This document shows positions 7,745 to 12,691 of a DNA stretch of 12,691 nt, in pieces. The stretch is taken from contig CAKTKV010000028.1 of the NCBI GenBank assembly GCA_934572355.1, positions 1 to 12,691 of the forward strand. Direction: 5' to 3'. Within the stretch, counting starts at the first letter, position 1. Every line of letters begins with the position of its first letter. Below the pieces are notes generated by a model. The model ran no database searches and was not told the DNA's origin. It was given only the letters and a program-made list of their open reading frames with translations. Position numbers and translations under genes: made by a program. Origin of the DNA: an uncultured Oscillospiraceae bacterium. Its GTDB lineage: Bacteria > Bacillota > Clostridia > Oscillospirales > Oscillospiraceae.

Positions 7745-8746
7745 CTACCGTGCGCATATTGCCCTGTCGAGCGGCGCGTCCATAAAGGCCTTTATCTCCC
7801 CGGCGAATTGCGTATTTATTTCCGACAGCCGCCCATGATCCCGCACGAACGGATCGATGCGCCGTTTCTTCGCGCCGATCACGCGCCACGCGACGCCGGG
7901 GAAAGCTTCCCTGGCGGTGACTATTTCATGCAGCACACAGTAGCTGCGCCACAGTCCGGCAGTCTCCGCGTCGGACATGAGCTTTTCTATGACGGTCTCC
8001 TCAGTCAGATAAAGCTCCTCCGCGCTCAGCACGCCCTTTTTTATTGCCTGCCCCAAAAGCTCCGAGAGCATCTGCATCGCGTATCTGTCCTCGTCGGAAA
8101 CGTATATGCGCGACATTTCGAGCGCATCATGCGCAAAGCGGTATGCCATATCCGCGCCGGTAAATGAAAGCTCCGTCTCACCGTGCTCGTTTACCGCGAC
8201 GCATAGATCGTCATAATACGCCTGAAGCTCCGCTGCAGTCCTCCCGGTATATGCCGCAAGGTTCCCGAGCGTGTATTCGAGTCTGTCCGCCGAAAGGCGC
8301 GGGCTGTCGTTATCCGCGACGGGGTAGATGTGATAATCCGTCACAGCGTCCGGGTCTATATTATATTTATCGAGCAGGCGCGTTATGCCCTCGGAGCCGC
8401 GTATCAGTTCTCCGGTGCGCCCCTCGGTGTGCTCCTGCGCCATATAGTCGCCGTACAGAAAGTCCACCGTGTGGGCGAACACCGGCGTCGCGATATCGTG
8501 GAACAGCCCCGCGAGCGTCTGCGCCATGCTTCCGGTGAAGTGCCAGATGATGAGCGCCGCGCCCACGCTGTGCCGGTACCGCGAATATTTCGGCAGACCT
8601 CGAAAGCGAGGGAAGGAGGTATATTCACAGCCGCAGTTCATGCCGACGTGCTTTAGCCGCTGCATCTCTGGCAGGGCGCAGAACTCATCGAGCCACTCCG
8701 GGCGCTCCGCGCTGTACAGCACAGGGCTGGTTTCCGTCTCTGTCAT
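7745..8746 (-). CDS. HD-domain phosphohydrolase
   Basis: 333-residue cytoplasmic metal-dependent phosphohydrolase of the HD superfamily, closest in style to the dGTPase/SAMHD1-like branch (COG1078 type). Metal-ligand residues are visible: His59 in YRHSVG, His83-Asp84 in GLFHD, and Asp154 in SADRLEYT. His92 in VFAH also fits the family. The distance between HD and the last Asp (70 residues) is typical of these larger HD proteins. The N-terminus (WLDEFCALPEMQRLKHVG) matches the usual 'region of the body' leader in this group. ATG at 8746 overlaps the LOG gene's stop by 4 bp (ATGA), showing translational coupling. The substrate, a nucleotide or nucleotide-like phosphate, is not determined; the linkage to a LOG-family gene fits a nucleotide clean-up role, but this is inference. 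Confidence 0.9.
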   Translation of the reverse strand: MTETETSPVLYSAERPEWLDEFCALPEMQRLKHVGMNCGCEYTSFPRFRGLPKYSRYRHSVGAALIIWHFTGSMAQTLAGLFHDIATPVFAHTVDFLYGDYMAQEHTEGRTGELIRGSEGITRLLDKYNIDPDAVTDYHIYPVADNDSPRLSADRLEYTLGNLAAYTGRTAAELQAYYDDLCVAVNEHGETELSFTGADMAYRFAHDALEMSRIYVSDEDRYAMQMLSELLGQAIKKGVLSAEELYLTEETVIEKLMSDAETAGLWRSYCVLHEIVTAREAFPGVAWRVIGAKKRRIDPFVRDHGRLSEINTQFAGEIKAFMDAPLDRAICAR

Positions 8747-9279
8747 GCCTTTTCCAGTATCGCCCTGATCTCTGCGAGGTCGGAGGCAAAATATATCCCA
8801 CGCTGCTTCTCGGTGGTCGAAAGCCCCATATCTATCATGTGCCCCAGCAGTGCCTTGAGCCCGTCATAGTATCCGTTCAAGTTATATAGTATGCACGGCG
8901 CCTTGAGCATTTCCAGTGCGGAGCAGGACATCACCTCGGAAATTTCCTCGAGCGTACCCGTCCCGCCGGGGAAGGCGATGAACGCATCGCCCAGCTCTAT
9001 CATTTTCGTCTTGCGCTCCGGCATGTCCTTTGTCACAATAAGGCGGGTTATCGCGTCATACTCAAAGCCCGCGTCGATGAAAAACTGCGGCTCGACGCCT
9101 GTCACCTCGCCGCCCGCCATGAGTACGCTCTCGGCAAGCTCGCCCATGAGCCCGGCCTTGGAGCCGCCGTATACAAGGGCGTTGCCGCTCTCGCCTATCC
9201 ATGTACCGAGCTCACGCACCGCACTTTTGAGCGTGGGGTCGTTTCCTTCGTTCGCGCCGAGATACACTGTGATGTTCAT
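8743..9279 (-). CDS. LOG-family (TIGR00730) Rossmann protein, putative nucleoside-monophosphate phosphoribohydrolase
   Basis: 178-residue cytoplasmic enzyme. The family is known in plants and bacteria for cleaving the base from nucleoside 5'-monophosphates (cytokinin riboside monophosphates or AMP-like substrates). Motifs visible: GGSKAGLMG (38-46), PERKTKM (87-93, with the Arg-Lys pair), and the hallmark PGGTGTLEE (104-112), which carries the catalytic Glu. The start at 9279 is preferred over an upstream in-frame ATG at 9327 because it begins the beta-strand MNITVYLGAN, overlaps the preceding stop as ATGA, and has GGAGGACGAGG before it. Length is at the short end of the family. It is the second gene of the operon. 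Physiological substrate in this organism is unknown. Confidence 0.9.
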   Translation of the reverse strand: MNITVYLGANEGNDPTLKSAVRELGTWIGESGNALVYGGSKAGLMGELAESVLMAGGEVTGVEPQFFIDAGFEYDAITRLIVTKDMPERKTKMIELGDAFIAFPGGTGTLEEISEVMSCSALEMLKAPCILYNLNGYYDGLKALLGHMIDMGLSTTEKQRGIYFASDLAEIRAILEKA

Positions 9280-9617
9280 TCCTCGTCCTCCATGAGCAAT
9301 AATTCTATAGTAGGGACATACCGGCATTTCTCCATGTCGACTCTGCCGTCAGGCAGGAAGCTCACCCGCTCCTCCTCAAGCAGAATACGTCGGAAGTCCG
9401 CGTGTCCACCGCCGGCGATTTCGCCGCTGTCCTTCACGACGCGCTGCCACGGTATATCATCCGGGCAGCAGCGCATCGCCCAGCCGACCTGCCGCGCCGC
9501 TCTCGGCGCGCCGAGCACTCGGGCGATCTGCCCATAGGACATGACTTTGCCCGCCGGGATACGCGCGACGACCTTATACACTTCCTCAAAGAAGCTGTTT
9601 TTCTTCTCTTCGCTCAT
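9276..9617 (-). CDS. Alkyltransferase-like (ATL) DNA-binding protein
   Basis: 113-residue protein matching the DNA-binding domain of O6-alkylguanine-DNA alkyltransferases. Residues 7-36 carry the fold start with SYGQIA (Tyr28, the base-flipping position). RQVGWAM (42-48) holds the arginine-finger equivalent Arg42. The active-site motif PCHRV is replaced by PWQRV (56-60): Trp57 takes the place of the alkyl-accepting Cys. This substitution defines ATL proteins, which bind O6-alkylguanine and recruit nucleotide-excision repair rather than repair it themselves. The His to Gln change is less common. The start at 9617 has AAGGA 7 bases before it; the longer frame from 9686 would extend over the promoter. 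First gene of the operon, overlapping the LOG gene by 4 bp. It is not a functional methyltransferase by sequence. Confidence 0.88.
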   Translation of the reverse strand: MSEEKKNSFFEEVYKVVARIPAGKVMSYGQIARVLGAPRAARQVGWAMRCCPDDIPWQRVVKDSGEIAGGGHADFRRILLEEERVSFLPDGRVDMEKCRYVPTIELLLMEDEE

Positions 9618-9648
9618 GCCGCGTTCCTTCAAAGATTTTTGATGTGAT

Positions 9649-9677
9649 ATTGTACCATGCGCCGAAAAAGTTTTCAA
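9649..9677 (-). promoter_or_regulatory. Promoter of the ATL-LOG-HD-MMPL-GLUG operon
   Basis: TTGAAA (9672-9677) and TACAAT (9649-9654) on the minus strand with exactly 17 bp between; expected start of transcription about 25 bases before the ATL start codon. Near-consensus sigma-A type. It lies 19 bp from the edge of the hairpin-rich repeat element. Confidence 0.85.
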
Positions 9678-9695
9678 CAATGGCAATGTAAAAAC

Positions 9696-9728
9696 AGCGG
9701 CGGGATGTTCTCCCGCCGCATCAGCTTG
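9696..9728 (+). repeat. 33-bp direct repeat, copy 1
   Basis: Identical to copy 2 at 9926-9958. Contains a 9-bp stem (9697-9705 with 9711-9719) and loop TGTTC, followed by ATCAGCTTG. Confidence 0.9.
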
Positions 9729-9758
9729 TCAAAAAAGTCCTTACAGGACTTTTTTGAC
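9728..9758. repeat. 13-bp-arm inverted repeat, possible bidirectional terminator
   Basis: Arms GTCAAAAAAGTCC and GGACTTTTTTGAC with loop TTACA. A-tract on one side and T-tract on the other of a short GTCC/GGAC core could stop transcription in either direction, although the GC part is only 4 bp. It lies just upstream of the ATL operon promoter, where it could block read-through from the stub promoter. Confidence 0.55.
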
Positions 9759-9766
9759 CGCGCTTT

Positions 9767-9838
9767 CCGCCGAGCATTTTGAAAGCATTCAAAATGCTGT
9801 TACCGAAAGCCTCGATATATCAAGGCTTTCGACGGCGG
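9767..9838. repeat. Predicted three-way-junction fold
   Basis: An outer stem CCGCCG (9767-9772) with CGGCGG (9833-9838) encloses two perfect hairpins: GCATTTTGAA/TTCAAAATGC (9774-9783 with 9788-9797) and CGAAAGCCT/AGGCTTTCG (9804-9812 with 9823-9831). Every base of the two enclosed arms pairs. It forms the centre of the repeat element, next to a further hairpin at 9849-9872 (TTGAGG..CCTCAA with GGGC..GCCC). Confidence 0.6.
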
Positions 9839-9925
9839 TTTATCCGATTTGAGGCGGGCCTTGCCCCCTCAAGCTCCCCCGCTGCTCAGTTCTCTGGCTT
9901 CAAAGCGAAATTTTTTGACAGTCTG

Positions 9926-9958
9926 AGCGGCGGGATGTTCTCCCGCCGCATCAGCTTG
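9926..9958 (+). repeat. 33-bp direct repeat, copy 2
   Basis: Exact copy of 9696-9728. Ends one base before the stop codon of the truncated regulator stub. Confidence 0.9.
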
Positions 9959-9959
9959 C

Positions 9960-10019
9960 TTATTTTACTTTTTCCCGGCGCAGGGTTTTAATGAAATTTC
10001 CTATTTTGATCTGATTCAT
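9960..10019 (-). pseudogene. Truncated XRE-family regulator, N-terminal stub only
   Basis: A 19-codon frame starts with MNQIKIGNFIKTLRREK, which matches the opening of Cro/C1-type (XRE) regulators (typically followed by a LTQEQLAE helix-turn-helix). Here it reads VK and stops. It keeps a full expression start: GGGAGG 7 bases before ATG, TATTAT at 10047-10052 and operator-like repeats further upstream. The normal sequence is lost after codon 17 (about 9969), within about 10 bp of the repeat element at 9958. No remaining part of the gene was found on the other side of the element. Interpretation as a decayed gene is inference; a functional 19-residue peptide is possible but less likely. Confidence 0.65.
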
Positions 10020-10046
10020 ATTTCTGCCTCCCTCGTTTACGGCTCG

Positions 10047-10107
10047 ATAATAGCACGGCTGTCCCCGCGGCAACAGGACACAAGGCGAGCAATGTCCGCA
10101 TGGGACA
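10047..10107 (-). promoter_or_regulatory. Promoter and paired operator-like repeats of the XRE stub
   Basis: TATTAT (10047-10052) with only a weak -35 (TGTTGC at 17 bp or TTGCCG at 15 bp). Two inverted repeats of the same half-site overlap or precede it: TGTCC-N11-GGACA at 10060-10080 and TGTCC-N5-GGACA at 10093-10107, with centres 30 bp apart. This is compatible with autorepression by the lost regulator, or with control by another regulator. Confidence 0.5.
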
Positions 10108-10123
10108 CGGTGTGTCACCTGCG

Positions 10124-10161
10124 AAAAGTCAAATATCCGGGCGCGGTTTACGCGCCCGGAT
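10124..10161 (-). terminator. Terminator of the GntR-ABC operon
   Basis: Minus-strand stem ATCCGGGCGCG/CGCGCCCGGAT (11 pairs, loop of 5) 25 bp after the permease stop, followed by ATTTGACTTTT. Stem is very strong; the U-tract is interrupted by GAC. Confidence 0.7.
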
Positions 10162-10186
10162 AAATTTCAAATTACCGTCTCCTGCC

Positions 10187-11017
10187 TCACGCGAGATTTA
10201 GCCGCTTTTTCAGGCAAAGCGTGGTCGGGATGTAGTACAGCGCGGCCTTCACCATTTCAATCGCGATGAAGATAAGCATCACCACGTGCGTGGCTGCGCT
10301 TATGTCGAGAGTGTCGATATTATCGAACATGTCAAACAGCCCGGAGTTGCCGGTGATGCTTGCGCTGACGACTGCAAGCATGGTCATCGCGGCGCTGAGC
10401 ACAAAGAAGGACACTACCGACAGCAGCCCTTTATGGTCATTGAAGCTGTGGCCGATGGCCATGGCGGCGTAGAAGTGCAGGCACACGGAGCAGGAATACA
10501 CAAACAGCAGTACGATGCCCTCAAGCACGTAGCCCGCGATGTCCCAGCCGGTGAACATCTCCCAGAAGTGCACCTCGTTGAGCATACCGTTAATGCTGAC
10601 GACGCCCTCTTCGGTGAAGGCGGCGCTCAGGCTCGTGGCGGTCATGATGAAGGTCGAGAGCACGACCACGACAGCGGTGGCAAAGAACCAGATAAATGAT
10701 GAAATGAGCTTTGCGAAGATGTGCTCATCGACTGTCGCGGGCAGGGTAAAGGACACATAGCCCTCATCACCGAGGAGGTTCTTGTAAAAGCGTTGGATCA
10801 TCATGACAACGGCAACGACACACACCGCCATCACGCCCATGACGAACGCAAAAATGATGAGCCCGTATACAACGTTCAGCCAACTGTAATCGACCTGATG
10901 TTCCATCGCCGTGGTCGAGATACCTGCCAGCACCGACAGTGCCAGCACCGCGCCGAGAAACGGCAGCATAATGCGCCTGCTCGCGCGCAGCTCATGTTTT
11001 ATAAGCTTACTCAGCAT
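10187..11017 (-). CDS. ABC-2 type permease
   Basis: 276-residue integral membrane protein with six hydrophobic segments (about 17-35, 46-75, 103-126, 158-184, 196-218, 243-265), the usual topology of an ABC-2 export permease. It begins MLSKLIKHELRASRR, a basic cytoplasmic amphipathic leader common in these permeases, and contains SFTLPATVDEHIFAKLI (88-104), which resembles the coupling region seen between TM2 and TM3. ATG at 11017 overlaps the end of the ATPase gene by 7 bp, with GGAGG 7 bases before it, so the two are translationally coupled. One permease is present; a homodimer with the ATPase is likely. Related operons act in resistance to peptide antibiotics or envelope stress, but the substrate here is unknown. 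Confidence 0.88.
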   Translation of the reverse strand: MLSKLIKHELRASRRIMLPFLGAVLALSVLAGISTTAMEHQVDYSWLNVVYGLIIFAFVMGVMAVCVVAVVMMIQRFYKNLLGDEGYVSFTLPATVDEHIFAKLISSFIWFFATAVVVVLSTFIMTATSLSAAFTEEGVVSINGMLNEVHFWEMFTGWDIAGYVLEGIVLLFVYSCSVCLHFYAAMAIGHSFNDHKGLLSVVSFFVLSAAMTMLAVVSASITGNSGLFDMFDNIDTLDISAATHVVMLIFIAIEMVKAALYYIPTTLCLKKRLNLA

Positions 11018-11709
11018 TTGAATACCTCCCTGAACAGAGCGTCGACGCTCTTGCCGTACTGCTCTCTTATATCGTCAACGCTCGACTGCATGTTCACCTT
11101 GCCGTCCTTGAGGAAGATGACCTCGTCAAGCGCGTTTTCAACGTCGCTTATGAGATGGGTGGAAATGATGACGCTTGCGTTCTCGTCATAGTTTCTGATG
11201 ATGGTGTCGAGGATATAGTCCCTCGTCGCGGGGTCGACGCCGCCTATCGGCTCATCGAGCAGATAGAGTCTTGCACGGCGGCTCATGACCATGATGAGCT
11301 GCACCTTCTCTCGCGTGCCCTTGGACATCTGCTTTATCGTCCGCTTCTCGGGTATGTTCAGATGCTCGAGCATTTTCCCGGCGCGCTCACGGTCAAAGTC
11401 CGCGTAGAAGTCGGCATAGAGATCCATGAGCTGCCTGGTATTCATCCACTCCGGCAGGCAGGGGCGGTCGGGCAGATAGCTCACGAGCGCCTTGCTCTCC
11501 TTGCCGGGCTTATGCCCGCAGACGTCGATCTCGCCCGAGTCCGGCGTCAGCAGGCCGTTTGCCAGCTTAATAAGCGTTGTTTTGCCGCTGCCGTTCGGGC
11601 CGAGCAGACCCACAACGCGCCCCGGCATGATAGAAATGTTGACCTCGTCAAGCGCCTGAACATTGCCGAAGCGCTTGCTCAGTCCTCTGCATTCAAAGCA
11701 TGCTTCCAT
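11011..11709 (-). CDS. ABC transporter ATPase, YtrB-like
   Basis: 232-residue ATPase that drives the adjacent permease. Walker A is GPNGSGKTT (37-45), the signature is a non-standard MSKGT (128-132) instead of LSGGQ, Walker B is LYLLDEP (148-154) with Glu153, the D-loop is GGVDP (156-160), and the switch His is His185 in STH. The Q-loop position reads YLPDRP, also common in this exporter subgroup. The start at 11709 is chosen over the in-frame position at 11736 because GGAGG lies 6 bases before it and the product begins directly with the beta-strand. It overlaps the GntR gene by 17 bp. With the GntR repressor and a permease this matches the ytrA-ytrB arrangement of Bacillus; that resemblance is by architecture, not orthology tested here. 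Confidence 0.92.
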   Translation of the reverse strand: MEACFECRGLSKRFGNVQALDEVNISIMPGRVVGLLGPNGSGKTTLIKLANGLLTPDSGEIDVCGHKPGKESKALVSYLPDRPCLPEWMNTRQLMDLYADFYADFDRERAGKMLEHLNIPEKRTIKQMSKGTREKVQLIMVMSRRARLYLLDEPIGGVDPATRDYILDTIIRNYDENASVIISTHLISDVENALDEVIFLKDGKVNMQSSVDDIREQYGKSVDALFREVFKC

Positions 11710-12076
11710 TTTTGTCCTCCTCTTCGCCGCCTTCAAGCAGCGCTATGATCTCTTCCCTGGTATATCCCAGCTTTTTCATTGACGCCATGAACTGTTCGAT
11801 ATGCTGCCGCGCAAGCGTGCGTTTGGCCTCGCCTATGGCGGCGGTGTCCTCTGTGATGAAGCGGCCGCTGCTGCGCTGGGTAAACACGAGCCCCTCGCGC
11901 TCAAGCTGCTGCAAGGCGCGCTGCATCGTGTTCGGATTGACCCCGGCGTCCGCGGCCAGATCCCTCACACCCGCCATCCTCTCGCCCGGGGACAGCTCCC
12001 CGGAAACGATCGCGAACTTTATCTGATACACAAGCTGTGTGTATATCGGCATATTGTCGTCAAAATGCCATTCCAT
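11693..12076 (-). CDS. GntR-family transcriptional repressor, YtrA subfamily
   Basis: 127-residue DNA-binding regulator. The N-terminal winged helix (residues 1-75) shows the GntR pattern PIYTQLVYQIKFAIVSGELSPGERM, VRDLAADAGVNPNTMQRALQQLEREGLVFTQRSSGRFI. A short helical C-terminus (about 80-117) without a large ligand domain is the mark of the YtrA subfamily, which usually controls adjacent ABC exporters. ATG at 12076 has AAGGAGG 6 bases upstream. It is the first gene of a three-gene operon and its own promoter carries an inverted repeat, so it probably represses itself and the transporter until an inducer (often a cell-wall-active peptide in relatives) appears. The family and role are well supported; the inducer is unknown. 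Confidence 0.93.
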   Translation of the reverse strand: MEWHFDDNMPIYTQLVYQIKFAIVSGELSPGERMAGVRDLAADAGVNPNTMQRALQQLEREGLVFTQRSSGRFITEDTAAIGEAKRTLARQHIEQFMASMKKLGYTREEIIALLEGGEEEDKNGSML

Positions 12077-12095
12077 GTCTTGCCTCCTTGTGTCG

Positions 12096-12133
12096 CTGTA
12101 TTAAGCGATTAGTACAATAACACGTTAATACAG
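12096..12133. promoter_or_regulatory. Probable GntR (YtrA-type) operator
   Basis: Perfect 9-bp arms CTGTATTAA (12096-12104) and TTAATACAG (12125-12133), 20 bp apart, symmetric around the -10 and spacer of the operon promoter. Position over the promoter core favours repression. A further TAGTAC-like core lies between the arms. Confidence 0.6.
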
Positions 12134-12142
12134 TTTTGTCAA
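12114..12142 (-). promoter_or_regulatory. Promoter of the GntR-ABC operon
   Basis: Consensus TTGACA (12137-12142), exact 17-bp spacer and TATTGT (12114-12119) on the minus strand. An 18-bp palindrome TTTTGAAA-TT-TTTCAAAA (12149-12166) lies directly upstream and could act as an AT-rich upstream element. Confidence 0.85.
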
Positions 12143-12197
12143 TAGGCGTTTTGAAATTTTTCAAAAAATATTAGACACCGGTGCGGAGTTTGTCTGT

Positions 12198-12213
12198 GTA
12201 GAGTCGACTCTAC
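12198..12213. promoter_or_regulatory. Perfect 16-bp palindrome
   Basis: GTAGAGTCGACTCTAC is its own reverse complement. It sits between the divergent GntR and membrane-protein genes, upstream of the half-site cluster at 12218-12246. Operator-like, function unassigned. Confidence 0.5.
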
Positions 12214-12217
12214 TGTT

Positions 12218-12246
12218 CTATAGTGAGTATAGTGCTATAAGTATAG
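12218..12246. promoter_or_regulatory. Cluster of alternating CTATA/TATAG half-sites
   Basis: Four half-sites in alternating orientation: CTATA (12218-12222), TATAG (12228-12232), CTATA (12235-12239), TATAG (12242-12246), separated by 5, 2 and 2 bp. Neighbouring pairs form three overlapping inverted repeats. It lies about 70 bp before the start of the plus-strand membrane protein. Several TATA-like words could also serve as -10 boxes. Confidence 0.45.
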
Positions 12247-12267
12247 TCGGAGAGAGCGCGGCATAGC

Positions 12268-12296
12268 TTGCCTCTACCTGCCCTACGGATTATAAT
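12268..12296 (+). promoter_or_regulatory. Promoter of the plus-strand membrane protein gene
   Basis: TTGCCT (12268-12273), 17-bp spacer, perfect TATAAT (12291-12296). The transcript would start near 12303, leaving a leader of only about 12 bases that is almost entirely the ribosome binding site. Confidence 0.6.
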
Positions 12297-12314
12297 CTTC
12301 CCCGAGGTGAGGAC

Positions 12315-12691
12315 ATGCAATTTCGTCAGAAGCTCGCAAAGGCAATACGTGTTATCTCCGCGCCGCCCTTCGCCGCGGCAGCCTTTGCGCTCATACTTTA
12401 CTTTAACCCGGCCGGTGCAATAGTCCGGCGGGATCAGCTCATCGCCTGCCTGCTCGGCCTGAGCGCCGGCCCGGTGCTGGCCTATCCCATATCCGCCGCG
12501 CTGCACACAGGGCGTGAGAAGCAGCGCGTCATCGCGATGTACATTTCGCTGCTGTCCTACGGAGTTTTGCTCGCATGGAGCCTTCTTCTCCCCAACAGCA
12601 GTGAGTTCCGCTTTGTGTGCATGACCTATTTCATGTCGGTCATCATGCTCATCGTGTTTAACCGCCTGCTGCACATCCGCTCCAGCGGGCA
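12315..12691 (+). CDS. Multi-pass membrane protein, possibly PAP2-related, partial at C-terminus
   Basis: First 125 codons of a membrane protein cut by the right edge. Hydrophobic segments are at about 14-33, 42-61, 73-91 and 98-116, each bounded by basic residues (MQFRQKLAKAIR at the start, LHTGREKQR after the second). The end reads NRLLHIRSSG followed by a codon beginning CA, so His or Gln comes next. If His, the string SSGH would match the second active-site motif of PAP2 (phosphatidic acid phosphatase 2) proteins, and the opening VISAPPFAA resembles clostridial proteins filed under that family. ATG at 12315 has GAGGTGAGG 2-3 bases before it. The gene is divergent from GntR. The membrane call is firm; PAP2 is a suggestion only. 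Confidence 0.8.
   Translation, partial: MQFRQKLAKAIRVISAPPFAAAAFALILYFNPAGAIVRRDQLIACLLGLSAGPVLAYPISAALHTGREKQRVIAMYISLLSYGVLLAWSLLLPNSSEFRFVCMTYFMSVIMLIVFNRLLHIRSSG

Larger units (their letters stand above)
9696..9958. repeat. 263-bp hairpin-rich repeat element, possibly MITE-like
   Basis: Bounded by two identical 33-bp copies (9696-9728 and 9926-9958), each containing the hairpin GCGGCGGGA/TCCCGCCGC. Inside these, the left sequence 9712-9736 and the right sequence 9911-9934 are imperfect inverted repeats of each other (CCCGCCGC, TCAG, then TGTCAAAAAA on the left; mirrored as TTTTTTGACA, CTGA, GCGGCGGG on the right). The interior is a series of perfect stems with no long reading frame of coding character. 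Such non-coding, inverted-repeat-ended, hairpin-filled units resemble miniature mobile elements or intergenic structured repeats. No transposase or clear target-site duplication was seen. The element separates a regulator stub from the next operon. Confidence 0.65.

Noticed and set aside
9279..9327. Longer start for the LOG protein
   Set aside because: The extra 16 residues do not fit the family, lack a good ribosome binding site, and the shorter start overlaps the previous stop as ATGA.
9617..9686. Longer N-terminus for the ATL protein
   Set aside because: It would place the promoter -35 and -10 inside the coding region, and the extra residues are not part of the family fold.
9696..9958. 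Two identical 33-bp repeats considered as a CRISPR array
   Set aside because: Only two copies, separated by about 197 bp of self-complementary sequence rather than unique spacers, and no cas genes.
12149..12166. 18-bp AT-rich palindrome considered as a second GntR operator
   Set aside because: Its sequence is unlike the arms at 12096/12125 and its A/T tracts just before the -35 are common in promoters.
12210..12674. Minus-strand 154-codon frame at the right edge
   Set aside because: It is antisense to the plus-strand membrane protein, starts without a ribosome binding site, and its sequence is His/Arg/Gly-rich with no family character.

Overview
The window looks like chromosomal DNA from a GC-rich gut-type member of the Clostridia (Oscillospiraceae-like). 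This is inferred from family content (YtrA-type GntR with an ABC exporter, MMPL exporter, GLUG surface protein, lipoprotein with an N-terminal sensor-like domain), strong AGGAGG-type ribosome binding sites, sigma-A-like promoters in AT-rich pockets, and dispersed GGCTCTCCC-type hairpin repeats familiar from gut Firmicutes. No rRNA, tRNA, CRISPR array, integrase or transposase was seen. Almost all genes are on the minus strand; only the last, partial gene is on the plus strand.

Reading the minus strand from right to left: (1) A YtrA-like GntR repressor, an ABC ATPase and an ABC-2 type permease overlap as one operon (12076-10187). It has a strong promoter, a 9-bp-arm inverted repeat that is probably the repressor's operator, and a GC-rich hairpin after the permease. 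(2) A 570-bp gap (9618-10186) holds a promoter, a ribosome binding site and a 19-codon stub of an XRE-type regulator. The stub stops next to a 263-bp hairpin-rich repeat element (9696-9958) that has 33-bp direct repeats and imperfect terminal inverted repeats. (3) Just past the element, a near-consensus promoter (9649-9677) begins a five-gene run: an alkyltransferase-like protein, a LOG-family Rossmann protein, an HD phosphohydrolase, an MMPL/RND exporter and a large GLUG-repeat surface protein. These are joined by ATGA overlaps or short gaps and end at a hairpin plus U-tract terminator (2624-2658), itself built from a dispersed repeat. (4) An orphan lipoprotein (2556-520) has a solute-binding-like C-terminal half and no permeases. 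(5) A short-chain dehydrogenase, cut by the left edge, is preceded by a perfect 32-bp palindrome that looks like an operator.

On the plus strand at the right edge, a multi-pass membrane protein (PAP2-related by its last residues) starts at 12315. Its upstream region holds a 16-bp perfect palindrome and a cluster of alternating CTATA/TATAG half-sites.

The ABC operon is probably a self-regulated envelope-stress or peptide-export module. The five-gene run combines nucleotide and DNA-damage housekeeping with an exporter and a surface protein. The exporter and surface protein have overlapping translation signals and are the most likely functional pair. No complete new defence or mobile system could be demonstrated. 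The best leads are the truncated regulator beside the repeat element, the operator-like palindromes, and the MMPL-GLUG pair with its unusual helical insert.
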